This document shows positions 1 to 11,453 of a stretch of DNA of 64,000 nt, one piece after another (position 1 is the first letter of the stretch; each line of letters begins with the position of its first letter). The stretch is from Enterobacter chuandaensis (lineage in GTDB: Bacteria > Pseudomonadota > Gammaproteobacteria > Enterobacterales > Enterobacteriaceae), in NCBI RefSeq assembly GCF_003594915.1, contig NZ_QZCS01000006.1, forward strand, positions 124,001 through 188,000. Reading direction: 5' to 3'. The notes under the pieces are model-generated. The model was not told where the DNA came from. It saw nothing but the letters and a program-made list of their open reading frames with translations, and made no database searches. The position numbers were made by a program, and so were the translations under genes.

Positions 1-623
1 ACACAGACACCCAGTTCACGTTCGTCTTCGGTCAGCACGGAATAACTTGCCGCCAGACCGGCGAAAATAAGTTGGTCAACTTTCAGGCCACAACGTTCAA
101 CGGCTTTTACAATGTTCTTCGCCATATCGTTGTGACATGTGATCAGGTGCACTTTTGCCTGCATACGCACGCCAGACAGACCAACCGGGTTCTTGATCCC
201 TTCCTGGTAGTCGATCGCATATTCCTGCGGGATCACGTGCAGCACGCGATGTTCATCGCGCACGCGCACGGACTTCGCCGTATGCACAACATTCTCAACG
301 TCTTCCTGCGTCACTTCTTCTTCGGAAATCGGCACCATACCGATTTCGTTCTGGCAGCTAATGTGCTTGCCAGAAAGGGCCAGATAGACAGAAGAAATCT
401 GGCAATCTGCCATTAATTCAGCCTGATCGATGGCGCGCTGTACGCATTTCACCACCGACTCAAGGTCGTTTACCCCACCTTTATCCATACCACGGGACGG
501 GCAACTGCCCACGCCAATGATATTGACCATACCGTCGGGCAGAACTTCCCCTACTAAAGCGGCAACCTTCGCGGTGCCAATCTCCAGTCCAACTACCAGT
601 TTTCTGTCCGTCGCCTTGATCAT
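1..623 (-). CDS. ftsA: Cell division protein FtsA, N-terminal part (truncated by window edge)
   Basis: FtsA is an actin-like ATPase that tethers FtsZ to the inner membrane and recruits later division proteins. Reading down from the ATG at 623, the translation begins [20 protein letters not shown], which carries the phosphate-1 type nucleotide-binding segment. About 207 codons are present, ending in ELGVCV at the window edge; the family is about 420 residues long, so the C-terminal membrane helix lies outside. The start overlaps the ftsQ stop as ATGA, implying translational coupling. Identification is by strong similarity to E. coli FtsA from memory. Confidence 0.96.
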   Translation of the reverse strand, partial: MIKATDRKLVVGLEIGTAKVAALVGEVLPDGMVNIIGVGSCPSRGMDKGGVNDLESVVKCVQRAIDQAELMADCQISSVYLALSGKHISCQNEIGMVPISEEEVTQEDVENVVHTAKSVRVRDEHRVLHVIPQEYAIDYQEGIKNPVGLSGVRMQAKVHLITCHNDMAKNIVKAVERCGLKVDQLIFAGLAASYSVLTEDERELGVC

Positions 624-1462
624 TGTTGTTCTGCCTGTACCTGTGCCTGATTCTGTTGCTGATTAGGTTCCTCGACCGGAGCCGGCTCCCAACCGACTGC
701 TGCGCCTGAGTCATAGCGCAAATCAACGTAGCTTATCCGTTTGCCGTCCGTCTGCGCCTGCTGTTGTAAAACCGGGTAAAGTTCTACAAAACGCGCCAGA
801 CGTTTCATTGTGTCGCCGCGTCCCAGGTTTAGCTTTATGCCGTTCGTCAACGTCAACTGCCAGGAGCGGCGCGCCGTCATCGCAGCATCTTTTAACGTAA
901 ACCTGTCCTTCGCCAGCACCTGCCCCATTTCACGAAAACCCTGCAATACTTCGTTTTCGCTACCTTCAGGGCCATACAACATCGGTAAATTTTGCTTGTT
1001 GACACGATCGCTCGGGACGCTGAAGGAATTTCCGTCTACGTCAACCATGTGCTGATCATTCCAACGCGCAATGGGCACATATTCAACCAGATGAATCTTC
1101 AATTCATCAGGCCATTGCTTTCTGACACTCGCCTGTTTTATCCATGGCAGCCGTTCAATCTGGCTCTGGATAATATTGACGTCCTGCGTCATAAAGGTGC
1201 CAGGCGATCCCAGCGCCAGAATAGACTGGCGAATATCATCGTTACGCGTGTAGTGACGCTCGCCGGTCACCACCAGCTTTGACAGCGGCAGGCGCTGCGC
1301 ATCTTCCATCCAGCCCAGCACCATCCAGCCGCTGATAAACACGGTGCACAGCACCCCGAGCAGGAAAATTATCCCTGCAAGACGCGTTCCATTACTCCGG
1401 CGTGAAGACGTGTATTCTTCTTCGTCATCGCGGTTGCGCGTGTTCAATGCAGCCTGAGACAT
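620..1462 (-). CDS. ftsQ: Cell division protein FtsQ
   Basis: Bitopic inner-membrane protein that bridges early and late divisome proteins through the FtsQ-FtsL-FtsB complex. It has 280 residues (E. coli 276): a short cytoplasmic N-terminus, one membrane helix near residues 27-50 ([19 protein letters not shown]), then a periplasmic POTRA domain starting near [20 protein letters not shown] and the FtsQ beta domain. The C-terminal tail is rich in Gln ([14 protein letters not shown]), slightly longer than in E. coli. It sits one base after ddlB and overlaps ftsA by four bases, within the dcw operon. Confidence 0.97.
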   Translation of the reverse strand: MSQAALNTRNRDDEEEYTSSRRSNGTRLAGIIFLLGVLCTVFISGWMVLGWMEDAQRLPLSKLVVTGERHYTRNDDIRQSILALGSPGTFMTQDVNIIQSQIERLPWIKQASVRKQWPDELKIHLVEYVPIARWNDQHMVDVDGNSFSVPSDRVNKQNLPMLYGPEGSENEVLQGFREMGQVLAKDRFTLKDAAMTARRSWQLTLTNGIKLNLGRGDTMKRLARFVELYPVLQQQAQTDGKRISYVDLRYDSGAAVGWEPAPVEEPNQQQNQAQVQAEQQ

Positions 1463-1463
1463 A

Positions 1464-2384
1464 TCAGCCCGCCTGGTCCAGAATACGTACGACTAACTGC
1501 GAGAAGCTCATTCCCGCCTGACGCGCGGCCATCGGCACAAGGCTGTGGCTGGTCATGCCTGGAGACGTGTTTGCTTCCAGCAGATAAAATTGCCCGTCTT
1601 GATCCTGCATCACATCAATGCGCCCCCAGCCGCTGCACCCCAGTACATTCCAGGCTTTAAGCACCAGAGACTGTAATTCGGCTTCACGCTCGGCTTCAAG
1701 ACCAGATGGACAGAAATATTGCGTCTCGTCAGAGAGATACTTCGCCTCATAATCATAGAAGACGCCAGCAGGTTGGATGCGAATCGACGGTAAAATTTCT
1801 TCACCCAGCATTGCGACGGTAAATTCCGGGCCGCTGAGCCATTTTTCAATCAAAACTTCTTCATCATGTTGAAAAGCCAGCGCTAAAGCGGACGCTAAAT
1901 CGACAGCTTTATCGACCTTTGACATCCCCACGCTCGACCCTTCCCGGCTCGGCTTAACAATAACCGGTAAGCCCAGTGCCGCAATGCGTGCATTAACGCT
2001 GTCCGACAGGCCCAATTCAAATTCGCAGCGCGTCAGTGCCACCCACGGCGCAACGGGTAAACCCGCTCCCTGCCAGAGTAACTTACTGCGCAGTTTATCC
2101 ATAGAAATGGCGGAGGCCATCACGCCGCTGCCGGTGTACGGCAGGCCGATTAAATCCAGAAGTCCCTGCAGCGTTCCGTCTTCACCACCACGACCATGTA
2201 ACGCGATAAAGACTTTATCGAAGCCCATCGCTTTTAATTGCGTTACGTCGATCTCTTTTGGATCGACCAGGTGCGCGTCTACGCCGCCTTCACGCAAGCC
2301 CGCCAGTACGGCTGCGCCGGAATTCAGAGAAACCTCGCGCTCAGCGGAGGTGCCGCCAGACAGGACAGCAATCTTATCAGCCAT
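1464..2384 (-). CDS. ddlB: D-alanine--D-alanine ligase B
   Basis: ATP-grasp ligase making the D-Ala-D-Ala dipeptide that MurF adds to the peptidoglycan precursor. The frame stays open to 2393, but I place the start at the ATG at 2384 ([20 protein letters not shown]), giving 306 residues as in E. coli; this overlaps murC by eight bases. Visible family features are [12 protein letters not shown], the ATP-grasp loop [16 protein letters not shown] and the metal-binding end [15 protein letters not shown]. The N-terminal loop reads [10 protein letters not shown] where E. coli has [10 protein letters not shown]. Confidence 0.96.
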   Translation of the reverse strand: MADKIAVLSGGTSAEREVSLNSGAAVLAGLREGGVDAHLVDPKEIDVTQLKAMGFDKVFIALHGRGGEDGTLQGLLDLIGLPYTGSGVMASAISMDKLRSKLLWQGAGLPVAPWVALTRCEFELGLSDSVNARIAALGLPVIVKPSREGSSVGMSKVDKAVDLASALALAFQHDEEVLIEKWLSGPEFTVAMLGEEILPSIRIQPAGVFYDYEAKYLSDETQYFCPSGLEAEREAELQSLVLKAWNVLGCSGWGRIDVMQDQDGQFYLLEANTSPGMTSHSLVPMAARQAGMSFSQLVVRILDQAG

Positions 2385-3852
2385 GATGCTCATCCTCCTG
2401 GTTTTGCGGCTTCAGTTTGATTTCAGCTAAGGTACGGGCGATTTTGCCGATATTTCCCGCCCCCTGAATCAGGATCAGATCGTTACCTGTCAGGACCGGT
2501 GCCAGAATTTCCGCCACCTGAGCCGGGTCAGAAACCAGAATTGGGTCCACTTTACCGCGCCCGCGGATGGTACGACAAAGGGAACGGCTGTCCGCGCCCG
2601 GGATCGGCGTTTCGCCTGCGGCGTAAACATCCAGCATCAGCAGGGTATCGACCTGCGACAGCACGCTGGCAAAATCGTCATACAGATCGCGGGTACGCGT
2701 GAAGCGGTGCGGCTGGAAGATCATCACCAGATTTTTCTCCGGCCAGCCCGCGCGTGCGGCTTTGATAGTCGCATCCACTTCGGTCGGATGGTGACCATAG
2801 TCGTCCACCAGCATGGCGGTGCCTGGCTTACCGTTCACCGCGTCCAGCGGGAACTCGCCGAGGAAATCGAAGCGACGGCCCGTGCCCTGGAAGCTTTCCA
2901 GCGCGCGCAGAATAGCCTCATCATCAATGCCTTCTTCCGTCGCAACGGCCACTGCCGCTGCGGCATTGAGCGCGTTATGGCGCCCTGGCGCATTCAGCGT
3001 GACGTGCAGCAGCTCTTTGTCCTGACGCGCCAGGGTGAAATGCCCCTGCGCACCAATCTGCTTGTACTCTTCCACGCGGACGTCAGCATCGTCGCTGAAG
3101 CCGTAAGTGGTAATTTGACGCCCGACGCGCGGCAGCAGCTCGCGGATCACCGGGTCGTCCACGCACATCACCGCACGTCCATAGAACGGCAGGTTGTGCA
3201 GGAAGTTGATAAAGGTCTGCTTTAAGTTCTCGAAGTCACCCTGGTAGGTATCCATATGGTCAGCTTCGATATTGGTGACAATCGCTACCATCGGCTGCAG
3301 GTGCAGGAACGACGCATCGCTCTCATCCGCTTCCGCAATCAGATAACGGCTGTGGCCCAGACGCGCATGTACGCCTGCGGCTTTAACCAGACCGCCGTTG
3401 ACGAACGTCGGGTCGAGACCCGCTTCCGCATAAATACTGGAAACCATCGCCGTGGTCGTGGTTTTACCGTGGGTCCCGGCAATCGCGATGCCGTGGCGGA
3501 AACGCATCAGTTCCGCCAGCATTTCTGCACGGCGGATCACCGGAATGCGCGCTTCGTGCGCGGCAACGATTTCCGGGTTGTCAGAGGAGATGGCGCTTGA
3601 GACCACCACCACGCTCGCATCGCGCACGTTTTCCGGGCGATGGTTGAAATAGATAGTCGCCCCAAGCGACGCCAGCTGCTGCGTGACAGGGTTTGGCGCC
3701 AGGTCAGACCCGCTGATCTGATAGCCTTCGTTAGCTAACACTTCGGCAATACCGCCCATGCCAGCACCACCGATGCCAACAAAGTGAATGTGCCGGACGC
3801 GACGCATCTCGGGCACGATTGAACGCAGTTTTGCCAGTTGTTGTGTATTCAT
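2377..3852 (-). CDS. murC: UDP-N-acetylmuramate--L-alanine ligase
   Basis: First of the Mur amide ligases; it adds L-Ala to UDP-MurNAc in the cytoplasm. The 491 residues match the E. coli length. Order of domains: N-terminal UDP-binding Rossmann region ([16 protein letters not shown] near residue 24), central ATPase with the Mur P-loop GTHGKTTTT at 126-134, and a C-terminal domain containing DDYGHHPTE. Its stop overlaps the ddlB start; a 58-base gap separates it from murG upstream, the largest gap inside this run of mur genes. Confidence 0.97.
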   Translation of the reverse strand: MNTQQLAKLRSIVPEMRRVRHIHFVGIGGAGMGGIAEVLANEGYQISGSDLAPNPVTQQLASLGATIYFNHRPENVRDASVVVVSSAISSDNPEIVAAHEARIPVIRRAEMLAELMRFRHGIAIAGTHGKTTTTAMVSSIYAEAGLDPTFVNGGLVKAAGVHARLGHSRYLIAEADESDASFLHLQPMVAIVTNIEADHMDTYQGDFENLKQTFINFLHNLPFYGRAVMCVDDPVIRELLPRVGRQITTYGFSDDADVRVEEYKQIGAQGHFTLARQDKELLHVTLNAPGRHNALNAAAAVAVATEEGIDDEAILRALESFQGTGRRFDFLGEFPLDAVNGKPGTAMLVDDYGHHPTEVDATIKAARAGWPEKNLVMIFQPHRFTRTRDLYDDFASVLSQVDTLLMLDVYAAGETPIPGADSRSLCRTIRGRGKVDPILVSDPAQVAEILAPVLTGNDLILIQGAGNIGKIARTLAEIKLKPQNQEDEHHG

Positions 3853-3910
3853 TCTCTAAACGCCATCGACTACTTAAAAAAATCGTGCAGCGCAACACGC
3901 GCTGCGAGGG

Positions 3911-4975
3911 TTAAGCCTGGGCTGCCAGGCTCACTTCTTTTGCCACCCGCTCCGTTGCATCAGGAATGGCCGCCGCACGTGCACGTTGCGCCATCTCCAT
4001 TAATGTTTCCCGGTTCCAGCCCGCCAGGGTGGTGGCGACCGCATCGGCGGTAAATTGTGGCTGCTCGAATATTTTCGCGGCACCGGCTTTTTCAAGCGGC
4101 AGCGCATTCCAGTACTGCTGACGATCTTTGTGCTGGAACGGCACAAACAGAGCCGGTAAACCCGCGGCGGCAATTTCACTCACCGTTAATGCACCGGAGC
4201 GACAGACCACGACATCGGCCCAGGCGTACGCTGCCGCCATATCGTCGATAAACTCTGTGACTTTATGCTGCGGCTGCCCTGCCCCGGCATAAGCCTGTTC
4301 AACGGTCTGCTGCGCGCCTTTTCCGCTTTGATGCCAGATGGTCACGGTATCGCCCAGCTTTGCGGCAACCTGCGGCATAGTCTGGTTTAAGACACGCGCC
4401 CCCTGAGAGCCGCCGACGACCAGTATACGAACCGGCCCTTCACGGCCCGTCAGGCGAGCGTCCGGTAGCGGCAGCGCCAGCACGTCCATACGCACCGGGT
4501 TACCCACCACGTCCGCTTTCGGAAACGCGCCGGGAAACGCCTGCATCACTTTGGTGGCGATTTTCGCCAGCCACTTGTTGGTCAGACCGGCGATACCGTT
4601 CTGCTCATGCAGCACAACGGGAATGCCTAATGACCACGCGGCCAGCCCGCCGGGGCCAGAAACATAGCCGCCCATGCCCAGCACCACATCGGGCTTAAAG
4701 CGCTTCATGATGGTGCGCGCCTGACGCCAGGCGTTAAAAATACGCACCGGCGCCATCAGCATGGCCTTGAGGCCCTTGCCGCGCAGGCCGGAAATACGAA
4801 TAAAGTCGATCTCGATACCGTGCTTCGGCACCAGGTCGGCCTCCATGCGGTCTGCGGTTCCCAGCCAGCGTACTTGCCAGCCCTGCTCCATTAAATGGTG
4901 CGCAACCGCCAGCCCCGGGAACACGTGTCCGCCGGTACCGCCTGCCATCACCATTAACCGCTTCGGTTGATTCAT
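3911..4975 (-). CDS. murG: UDP-GlcNAc:lipid I N-acetylglucosaminyltransferase MurG
   Basis: GT-B glycosyltransferase that converts lipid I to lipid II on the cytoplasmic face of the inner membrane. It has 354 residues (E. coli 355). The N-terminal glycine-rich loop [16 protein letters not shown] (residues 10-25), a second G-loop [11 protein letters not shown] and the donor-binding segment [18 protein letters not shown] are all present. The start overlaps the ftsW stop by four bases, so MurG synthesis is probably coupled to FtsW within the dcw operon. Confidence 0.97.
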   Translation of the reverse strand: MNQPKRLMVMAGGTGGHVFPGLAVAHHLMEQGWQVRWLGTADRMEADLVPKHGIEIDFIRISGLRGKGLKAMLMAPVRIFNAWRQARTIMKRFKPDVVLGMGGYVSGPGGLAAWSLGIPVVLHEQNGIAGLTNKWLAKIATKVMQAFPGAFPKADVVGNPVRMDVLALPLPDARLTGREGPVRILVVGGSQGARVLNQTMPQVAAKLGDTVTIWHQSGKGAQQTVEQAYAGAGQPQHKVTEFIDDMAAAYAWADVVVCRSGALTVSEIAAAGLPALFVPFQHKDRQQYWNALPLEKAGAAKIFEQPQFTADAVATTLAGWNRETLMEMAQRARAAAIPDATERVAKEVSLAAQA

Positions 4976-6216
4976 CGTGAACCTCGTGTAAACGCCTGGG
5001 CTTTCTCCAGACGCGTCTCATAATCTATACGTAACAAAAACATAATGGCCGTCGACATGATCAACAGGCTCGAACCACCATAGCTGATCAGCGGCAACGT
5101 CAGACCTTTGGTCGGCAGCATACCTGCTGCGGCCCCGACGTTAACCAGCGCCTGGAAGCTAAACCAGATACCAATTGAGCAGGCTAAGAAGCCCGAGAAG
5201 CGGTGATCGATCTCCAGCGCTTTTCGGCCAATCGACATGGCGCGGAAAGCGACGAAGAATACCATTAAAAGCGCTAATACCACACCGATATAACCCAGTT
5301 CTTCCCCAATAATGGAGAAGATGAAGTCGGTGTGTGCTTCCGGTAAATACTCCAGTTTCTGTACCGAGTTGCCCAGACCTTGCCCCCAGACCTCACCGCG
5401 ACCAAAGGCCATCAGCGACTGCGTCAGCTGATAACCGCTGCCGAAGGGATCTTCCCACGGGTTCCAGAATGAGGTCACGCGTCGGATACGGTAAGGCTCG
5501 GCGAGGATCAGCAGCACTACCGCTGAAATCCCCATCCCGATAATGGCGATGAACTGCCACAGCTTGGCCCCTGCCAGGAACAGCATCGCCAGCGTGGTAA
5601 CAAACAGTACGACAACGGTACCGAGGTCAGGTTGCGCCAGCAGCAGGATCGCGAGCACCAGAATCACGCCCATCGGTTTTAAGAAGCCGCGAAGGTTGTT
5701 ACGCACTTCATCAACCTTACGGACCAGGTAGTTCGCCAGATAGCAGAACAACGAAAGCTTGGTAAATTCCGCTGGCTGAATACGCAGCGGCCCGAAGGCG
5801 ATCCAGCGCGATGCCCCGTTAACGGAGCTCCCGACAACCAGCACGATCAGCAGCATGATAATGGAGGCGATCAGCATCGCGGTGCTGTGCCGCTGCCAGA
5901 ACGCCATCGGCAGACGAAGCGTCACCATTGCCAGGCAAAACGCCAGAATGATGTACAACCCGTCACGCTTGGCGAACAGGAAGGGATCGTTCGCCAGACG
6001 CTGTCCAACAGGCATGGAAGCCGAGGTCACCATGATAAAGCCGATCGCCGCCAGCCCCAGCGTCAGCCAGAACAGGGTGCGGTCGTACATAATCAGGCTA
6101 TCGGAATCTTTATCCCGTGAAGCCATCACCCAGCCTTTCAGTGCCGCAAACAGCCACATCAGGATCCCAAATCCTGGCAGGCGCGGCATTTTCAGGCGAG
6201 GGAGAGATAAACGCAT
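4972..6216 (-). CDS. ftsW: Septal peptidoglycan glycosyltransferase FtsW (SEDS family)
   Basis: SEDS-family polytopic membrane protein that polymerises septal glycan together with FtsI. It has 414 residues like the E. coli protein, with about ten hydrophobic membrane segments and a short cytoplasmic N-terminus. Conserved SEDS segments include QPDLGTVVV, the large periplasmic loop with [19 protein letters not shown] and the C-terminal [16 protein letters not shown]. It shares one base with the murD stop (TAATG) and overlaps murG by four bases. Confidence 0.97.
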   Translation of the reverse strand: MRLSLPRLKMPRLPGFGILMWLFAALKGWVMASRDKDSDSLIMYDRTLFWLTLGLAAIGFIMVTSASMPVGQRLANDPFLFAKRDGLYIILAFCLAMVTLRLPMAFWQRHSTAMLIASIIMLLIVLVVGSSVNGASRWIAFGPLRIQPAEFTKLSLFCYLANYLVRKVDEVRNNLRGFLKPMGVILVLAILLLAQPDLGTVVVLFVTTLAMLFLAGAKLWQFIAIIGMGISAVVLLILAEPYRIRRVTSFWNPWEDPFGSGYQLTQSLMAFGRGEVWGQGLGNSVQKLEYLPEAHTDFIFSIIGEELGYIGVVLALLMVFFVAFRAMSIGRKALEIDHRFSGFLACSIGIWFSFQALVNVGAAAGMLPTKGLTLPLISYGGSSLLIMSTAIMFLLRIDYETRLEKAQAFTRGSR

Positions 6217-7532
6217 CAGCCTAACTCCTTCGCAAGGCGGGTAAAGACATCGCCACGCTGTTCAAAATTCTTAAACTGATCGAGGCTGGCGCAGGCCGGA
6301 GAGAGCAGAACCATGTCGCCAGGCTGCACGCGCGGGGCGATCAGGCGCATCGCCTGCTCCATCGTTTCAGTTTGCTCGGCAATTTCCGGGCGTAGCTCAG
6401 CCAGCTCGCTGCCGTCACGGCCAAAGCAGTACAGGCGGATGTTATCGCCGGTGAGGTATTGCTTCAGGGAGGAGAAATCAGCGGATTTACCGTCACCGCC
6501 CAACAGAAGATGCAGGGTACCGTCAACGTGCAGGCCGTTCAGCGCGGCCTCCGTGCTTCCCACGTTGGTTGCTTTGGAGTCGTTAATCCAGCGCACGCCG
6601 TTATGCTCCAGCGCCAGCTGGAAGCGGTGCGCCAGGCCAGTAAACGTGGTCAACGCTTTCAGGCTGGAGGAGCGCGGCAGCCCTACGGCATCCGCCAGCG
6701 CCAGCGCCGCCAGGGCATTGGTGTAATTGTGCTGGCCGGAAAGCTTCATCTCCTTCACGTTCAGCACTTTCTCGCCTTTCACGCGCAGCCAGGTTTCGCC
6801 CAGCTGACGGTTCAGGTGGTAATCCCCCATGGTGATACCAAAGCTGATGCAGCGCTCGTCCGCGCCGCGCACCGGCATAGTCAGCGCGTCGTCGGCGTTA
6901 ACCACGCAGACTTTGGCATTTTCGTAAACGCGCAGCTTGGCCGCGCGATACTGCTGCAGACCAAATGGATACCGGTCCATATGATCTTCCGTCACGTTGA
7001 GGATCGTTGCAGCGGCGGCATGCAGGCTGGAGGTGGTTTCAAGCTGGAAGCTGGAGAGTTCCAGCACGTATAGCTCGCAGCCTTTGTCCAGCAGCATCAG
7101 CGCTGGTAAACCAATGTTGCCGCCAACGCCGACATTTTTCCCCGCTGCTTTCGCCATTTCACCCACCAGAGTGGTGACGGTACTTTTGCCGTTGGAACCG
7201 GTAATCGCGATAACGGGTGCCTGCGCTTCGCGGCAGAACAGCTCGATATCGCCAACAATTTCAACGCCCGCATCCGCAGCGGCGCTCAGCGAAGGGTGCG
7301 CCAGCGCCATACCGGGGCTGGCAACAATCAGATCGGCTGCCAGCAGCCAGTCATCATTCAGACCACCAAGGTGGCGTTCAACCTGTTCTGGCAGCTTGTC
7401 CAGACCCGGCGGAGAGACACGCGTATCCATCACGCGCGGCGTCACGCCACGCGCAAGGAAAAAGTCCACGCAGGAGAGGCCAGTGAGGCCTAACCCGATG
7501 ATAACGACTTTTTTGCCCTGGTAATCTGCCAT
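6216..7532 (-). CDS. murD: UDP-N-acetylmuramoyl-L-alanine--D-glutamate ligase
   Basis: Cytoplasmic Mur ligase that adds D-Glu to UDP-MurNAc-L-Ala. The 438 residues equal the E. coli length. It has an N-terminal UDP-binding Rossmann domain ([16 protein letters not shown]), the ATPase P-loop TGSNGKST at 111-118, the segment [10 protein letters not shown] and a C-terminal ligand-binding domain with [11 protein letters not shown] and [12 protein letters not shown]. It starts two bases after mraY ends and ends on the ftsW start codon. Confidence 0.97.
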   Translation of the reverse strand: MADYQGKKVVIIGLGLTGLSCVDFFLARGVTPRVMDTRVSPPGLDKLPEQVERHLGGLNDDWLLAADLIVASPGMALAHPSLSAAADAGVEIVGDIELFCREAQAPVIAITGSNGKSTVTTLVGEMAKAAGKNVGVGGNIGLPALMLLDKGCELYVLELSSFQLETTSSLHAAAATILNVTEDHMDRYPFGLQQYRAAKLRVYENAKVCVVNADDALTMPVRGADERCISFGITMGDYHLNRQLGETWLRVKGEKVLNVKEMKLSGQHNYTNALAALALADAVGLPRSSSLKALTTFTGLAHRFQLALEHNGVRWINDSKATNVGSTEAALNGLHVDGTLHLLLGGDGKSADFSSLKQYLTGDNIRLYCFGRDGSELAELRPEIAEQTETMEQAMRLIAPRVQPGDMVLLSPACASLDQFKNFEQRGDVFTRLAKELG

Positions 7533-7534
7533 GA

Positions 7535-8617
7535 TTAACGTACCTTCAGCGTTGCCAGGCCAATCAGCACCAGCATCAGCGAAATAATCCAGAAGCGCAC
7601 GATCACGCGCGGCTCCGGCCAGCCTTTCAGTTCATAGTGGTGGTGGATCGGCGCCATACGGAAGATGCGCTGACCGCGCAGCTTGAAGGAACCAACCTGC
7701 AAAATCACCGACAGGGTTTCAACCACAAACACGCCGCCCATGATCACCAGCAGGAATTCCTGACGCAGCAGCACGGCGATAATGCCGAGCGCGCCGCCCA
7801 GCGCCAGAGAACCGACGTCGCCCATAAAGACCTGCGCAGGATAGGTGTTGAACCACAGGAAGCCCAGCCCCGCGCCGACAATCGCCGTACAGACGATAAC
7901 CAGCTCACCCGCATGACGCAGATAAGGAATGTGCAGGTAGTTCGCAAAGTTCATGTTACCGGTCGCCCACGCCACCAGCGCAAAGCCGGCCGCCACGAAG
8001 ACGGTAGGCATAATCGCCAGACCATCCAGACCATCGGTAAGGTTAACGGCGTTCCCGGTGCCGACAATCACAAAGTAGGCCAGCAGGATGTAGAACAGCC
8101 CCAGCTGAGGCATCACGTCTTTAAAGAACGGCACCACCAGTTCGGTGGCGGGCGTGTCTTTTCCTGCCAGATACAGCGCGAAGGCGACGCCCAGCGCGAT
8201 CACCGACATCCAGAAATACTTCCAGCGGGCAATCAGGCCCTTGGTATCTTTGCGAACGACTTTGCGGTAATCATCCACAAACCCGATGATGCCGTAGCCC
8301 ACCAGTACGGTCAGAACGCACCAGACGTACGGGTTAGACGGATAGGCCCACAGCAGTACGGAAACGACGATCGCGGTCAGGATCATGATCCCGCCCATGG
8401 TCGGCGTACCGCGCTTGCTGAAGTGCGACTCCGGACCGTCGTTACGCACAACCTGACCGAAAGAGAGTTTTTGCAGACGGGCAATCATGCGTGGGCCCAT
8501 CCACAATGAGATGAACAGCGCAGTCAGCAGGCTGACGATGGCGCGAAACGTCAGATAGGAAAAGACGTTAAAGCCTGAATAATATTTGACCAAATGTTCG
8601 GCCAGCCAAACTAACAT
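7535..8617 (-). CDS. mraY: Phospho-N-acetylmuramoyl-pentapeptide transferase
   Basis: Integral membrane enzyme that moves phospho-MurNAc-pentapeptide from UDP onto undecaprenyl phosphate, making lipid I. It has 360 residues, about ten membrane helices and the family's acidic motifs: DD at 115-116 (GFVDDYRK) and NLTDGLDG at 192-199, plus the C-terminal histidine cluster [12 protein letters not shown]. Its start overlaps the murF end by seven bases, consistent with coupled translation. Confidence 0.97.
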   Translation of the reverse strand: MLVWLAEHLVKYYSGFNVFSYLTFRAIVSLLTALFISLWMGPRMIARLQKLSFGQVVRNDGPESHFSKRGTPTMGGIMILTAIVVSVLLWAYPSNPYVWCVLTVLVGYGIIGFVDDYRKVVRKDTKGLIARWKYFWMSVIALGVAFALYLAGKDTPATELVVPFFKDVMPQLGLFYILLAYFVIVGTGNAVNLTDGLDGLAIMPTVFVAAGFALVAWATGNMNFANYLHIPYLRHAGELVIVCTAIVGAGLGFLWFNTYPAQVFMGDVGSLALGGALGIIAVLLRQEFLLVIMGGVFVVETLSVILQVGSFKLRGQRIFRMAPIHHHYELKGWPEPRVIVRFWIISLMLVLIGLATLKVR

Positions 8618-9969
8618 GTCCCGTTCTCCTGTAATGCGTGCACAACCTCTTCCATGGCGGCACTACGTGAACCTTTCACTAACACTGTCACAATTTGTTT
8701 TTCTGTAATCAACGCTTTAAGGCGCTCTATCAACGCGGTTTTGTCAGCGAAATGTTCGCCAACGCCGCTGGCCTGGCTAATCGCCTGGCTCAGTTTTCCT
8801 GCGCTCAGCACGCAGTCCAGCCCCACCGCTTTCGCCGCTTCTCCCACCTGGGTATGGCAGGCTTCGCTTTCGTCGCCCAGCTCTGCCATATCGCCAACCA
8901 CCATGATGCGGTAGCCCGGCATTTCAGATAACACCTGCACCGCTGCCGTCATTGAGCCGACGTTGGCGTTGTAGGAGTCATCCAGCAGCAGCTTGTTCTC
9001 CGAAAGCTGTATCGGGAACAGACGCCCCGGCACGGCTTTCAGGTTCGCCAGACCTGCTTTGATCGCATCATGCGATGCACCTACCGCCATGGACAACGCC
9101 GCAGCCGCAAGCGCGTTGGCAATGTTATGGCGACCCGGCAGCGGCAGCAGCACCTCAACGCCACCCGTTGGGGTTGTCAGCGTGAATTCCGTGCCATGCG
9201 ACGTCACATGGATATTGGTCGCGGTAAAATCACTGTTGGCTGCGTTCGGCGAGAAACGCCAGGTTTTACGCGAACCAATGATGCTCTGCCAGTTCAGCCA
9301 GTCGTTGTTGTCGGCGTTCAGAATGGCAATACCGTCATCCGGCAGGCCGGTGTAAATCTCACCTTTGGCTTTCGCCACGCCTTCCAGTGAGCCAAAGCCT
9401 TCCAGATGCGCAGCCGCGAGGTTATTCACCAGCGCCGCTTCCGGGCGAGTCAGGCTTACAGTCCAGGCGATTTCGCCCTGGTGGTTTGCCCCTAACTCAA
9501 TCACCGCATAGTCATGCTCTTTGGTCAGGCGAAGTAATGTCATCGGCACGCCGATGTCATTATTGAGGTTGCCCGCGGTATAAAGCGTGTTACCACACTG
9601 GCTGAGAATGGCTGCCGTCATCTCTTTTACTGACGTTTTGCCTGATGACCCGGTCAGCGCGACGACGCGAGCAGATACCTGCTGACGCACCCAGGCGGCC
9701 AGTTCACCGAACGCAAGACGCGTATCTTTCACCACAATCTGCGGCAGATCGATGTCGAGCCTGCGGCTGACCAGCAGCGCGCCCGCGCCATTCTCTTTGG
9801 CCTGTCCGGCAAAATCATGCGCATCAAAACGCTCGCCTTTCAGCGCCACAAACAGACAGCCCGCGGTCACTTTGCGCGTATCGGTCGTGACGGCGTCAAT
9901 GGTCAGATCCTGACCCAGCAGTTCACCGTGCAGCACGGCAGCGGCCTGGCTTAAGGTGATGCTAATCAT
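8611..9969 (-). CDS. murF: UDP-N-acetylmuramoyl-tripeptide--D-alanyl-D-alanine ligase
   Basis: Last cytoplasmic Mur ligase; it attaches the D-Ala-D-Ala dipeptide made by DdlB. The 452 residues equal the E. coli length. The P-loop TGSSGKTS lies at 106-113, followed by the central ATPase ([13 protein letters not shown]) and the C-terminal domain with [14 protein letters not shown]. It overlaps murE by four bases (ATGA) and mraY by seven. Confidence 0.97.
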   Translation of the reverse strand: MISITLSQAAAVLHGELLGQDLTIDAVTTDTRKVTAGCLFVALKGERFDAHDFAGQAKENGAGALLVSRRLDIDLPQIVVKDTRLAFGELAAWVRQQVSARVVALTGSSGKTSVKEMTAAILSQCGNTLYTAGNLNNDIGVPMTLLRLTKEHDYAVIELGANHQGEIAWTVSLTRPEAALVNNLAAAHLEGFGSLEGVAKAKGEIYTGLPDDGIAILNADNNDWLNWQSIIGSRKTWRFSPNAANSDFTATNIHVTSHGTEFTLTTPTGGVEVLLPLPGRHNIANALAAAALSMAVGASHDAIKAGLANLKAVPGRLFPIQLSENKLLLDDSYNANVGSMTAAVQVLSEMPGYRIMVVGDMAELGDESEACHTQVGEAAKAVGLDCVLSAGKLSQAISQASGVGEHFADKTALIERLKALITEKQIVTVLVKGSRSAAMEEVVHALQENGTC

Positions 9970-11453
9970 GCGACGACTCCCAGCAGACGCGCTGCCGTTA
10001 CGCGGTCGGAGTAATCCAGACGACGGTTGCCAACAATCTGATAATCTTCATGACCCTTACCGGCCAGCAGAACCACGTCGTTTTCTTTTGCCTGCATGAT
10101 GGTGTTCGTCACGGCTTCCGCGCGGCCTTCCACCACGCGAGCGCGGCCCGCGTCCAGCATGCCCGCCAGAATGTCGTTGATGATGGCGCGCGGCTCTTCC
10201 GTACGCGGGTTGTCATCGGTGACTACCGGAATATCTGCGAACTGCTCGGCAATAGCCCCCATCAGCGGGCGTTTGCCTTTATCGCGATCGCCGCCGCAGC
10301 CAAACACGCACCAGAGCTTACCGGTGCAGTGCAGACGCGCCGCTTCCAGCGCTTTTTCCAGCGCATCCGGCGTGTGGGCGTAATCGACCACCACGGTCGG
10401 TTTGCCCGGCGCGCTAAACACTTCCATACGGCCACAAACCGGCTGCAGACGCACTGACATTTTCAGCAGTTCGTCCATCGGGTACCCCAGCGCCAGCAGC
10501 GTCGCCAGCGCCAGCAGCAGGTTGCTGACGTTAAAAGCGCCCATCAGACGGCTTTCGATTTCGCCTTCACCCCACGAAGAGGTAAAGCGAATTGTCGCCC
10601 CGCTATCGTGATAATTCACCGCAATCGCCTTCAGCCAGCGGCCGTGGCAGTTCGGATTGATATGGTCTTCCATCGACACCGCTACCGCGTCCGGCAGCTT
10701 CGCCAGCCAGCGGCGGCCCACTTCGTCGTCGGCGTTGATGATGGCTTGTCCGTAATGGTGAGTGGAGAACAGCAGCCATTTCGCGGCTTCGTACTGTTCC
10801 ATATCACCATGATAATCAAGATGATCGCGGCTCAGGTTGGTAAACACGGAAGCCGCAAATTTCAGCGCTGCCACACGGTGCTGTACCAGGCCGTGCGAGG
10901 AAACTTCCATCGCGGCAAAGGTTGCCCCCTGCCCTGCCAGACCGGCAAGCACGTGCTGTACGTCAACCGCGGAGCCTGTGGTGTTTTCCGTCGGGCTCAC
11001 TTTGCCCAGCAGGCCGTTACCCACGGTGCCCATCACCGCACCGGTTTCGCCCAACAGCTGCGCCCACTGCGCCATCAGCTGGGTCGTGGTCGTTTTTCCG
11101 TTTGTGCCCGTCACGCCAACCAGCCGCAGCTGGTCAGAAGGTTCATGATAAAAACGTCCTGCCAGCGCAGAGAGACGCTCATTCAGCTGGCTGAGATAGA
11201 TAACCGGCACACCGTGCATTTCACGGACCTCACCGTCGGTTGCCTCGTCTTTGGCCTCAGCAATAATGGCAGCAACACCTTGCGCAATCGCCTGCGGGAT
11301 ATAACGACGCCCGTCCGCCTGATGACCGACCACCGCCACAAAAAGATCGCCAGAAGCAGCCACGCGGCTGTCCAGTACCATCTCTCGTAGTGCTCGCGCA
11401 GGTAGCATAGGCACCCACGGAGCGAGAAGGTCGCGCAAATTACGATCTGCCAC
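9966..11453 (-). CDS. murE: UDP-MurNAc-L-Ala-D-Glu--meso-diaminopimelate ligase
   Basis: Adds meso-diaminopimelate as the third residue of the stem peptide. It has 495 residues as in E. coli. The P-loop TGTNGKTTT is at 115-123 and the motif [10 protein letters not shown], whose DNPR marks diaminopimelate rather than lysine specificity, lies near residue 412. The start lies 14 bases inside the 3' end of ftsI. The substrate is supplied by the pathway that includes dapB at 61260-62081. Confidence 0.97.
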   Translation of the reverse strand: MADRNLRDLLAPWVPMLPARALREMVLDSRVAASGDLFVAVVGHQADGRRYIPQAIAQGVAAIIAEAKDEATDGEVREMHGVPVIYLSQLNERLSALAGRFYHEPSDQLRLVGVTGTNGKTTTTQLMAQWAQLLGETGAVMGTVGNGLLGKVSPTENTTGSAVDVQHVLAGLAGQGATFAAMEVSSHGLVQHRVAALKFAASVFTNLSRDHLDYHGDMEQYEAAKWLLFSTHHYGQAIINADDEVGRRWLAKLPDAVAVSMEDHINPNCHGRWLKAIAVNYHDSGATIRFTSSWGEGEIESRLMGAFNVSNLLLALATLLALGYPMDELLKMSVRLQPVCGRMEVFSAPGKPTVVVDYAHTPDALEKALEAARLHCTGKLWCVFGCGGDRDKGKRPLMGAIAEQFADIPVVTDDNPRTEEPRAIINDILAGMLDAGRARVVEGRAEAVTNTIMQAKENDVVLLAGKGHEDYQIVGNRRLDYSDRVTAARLLGVVA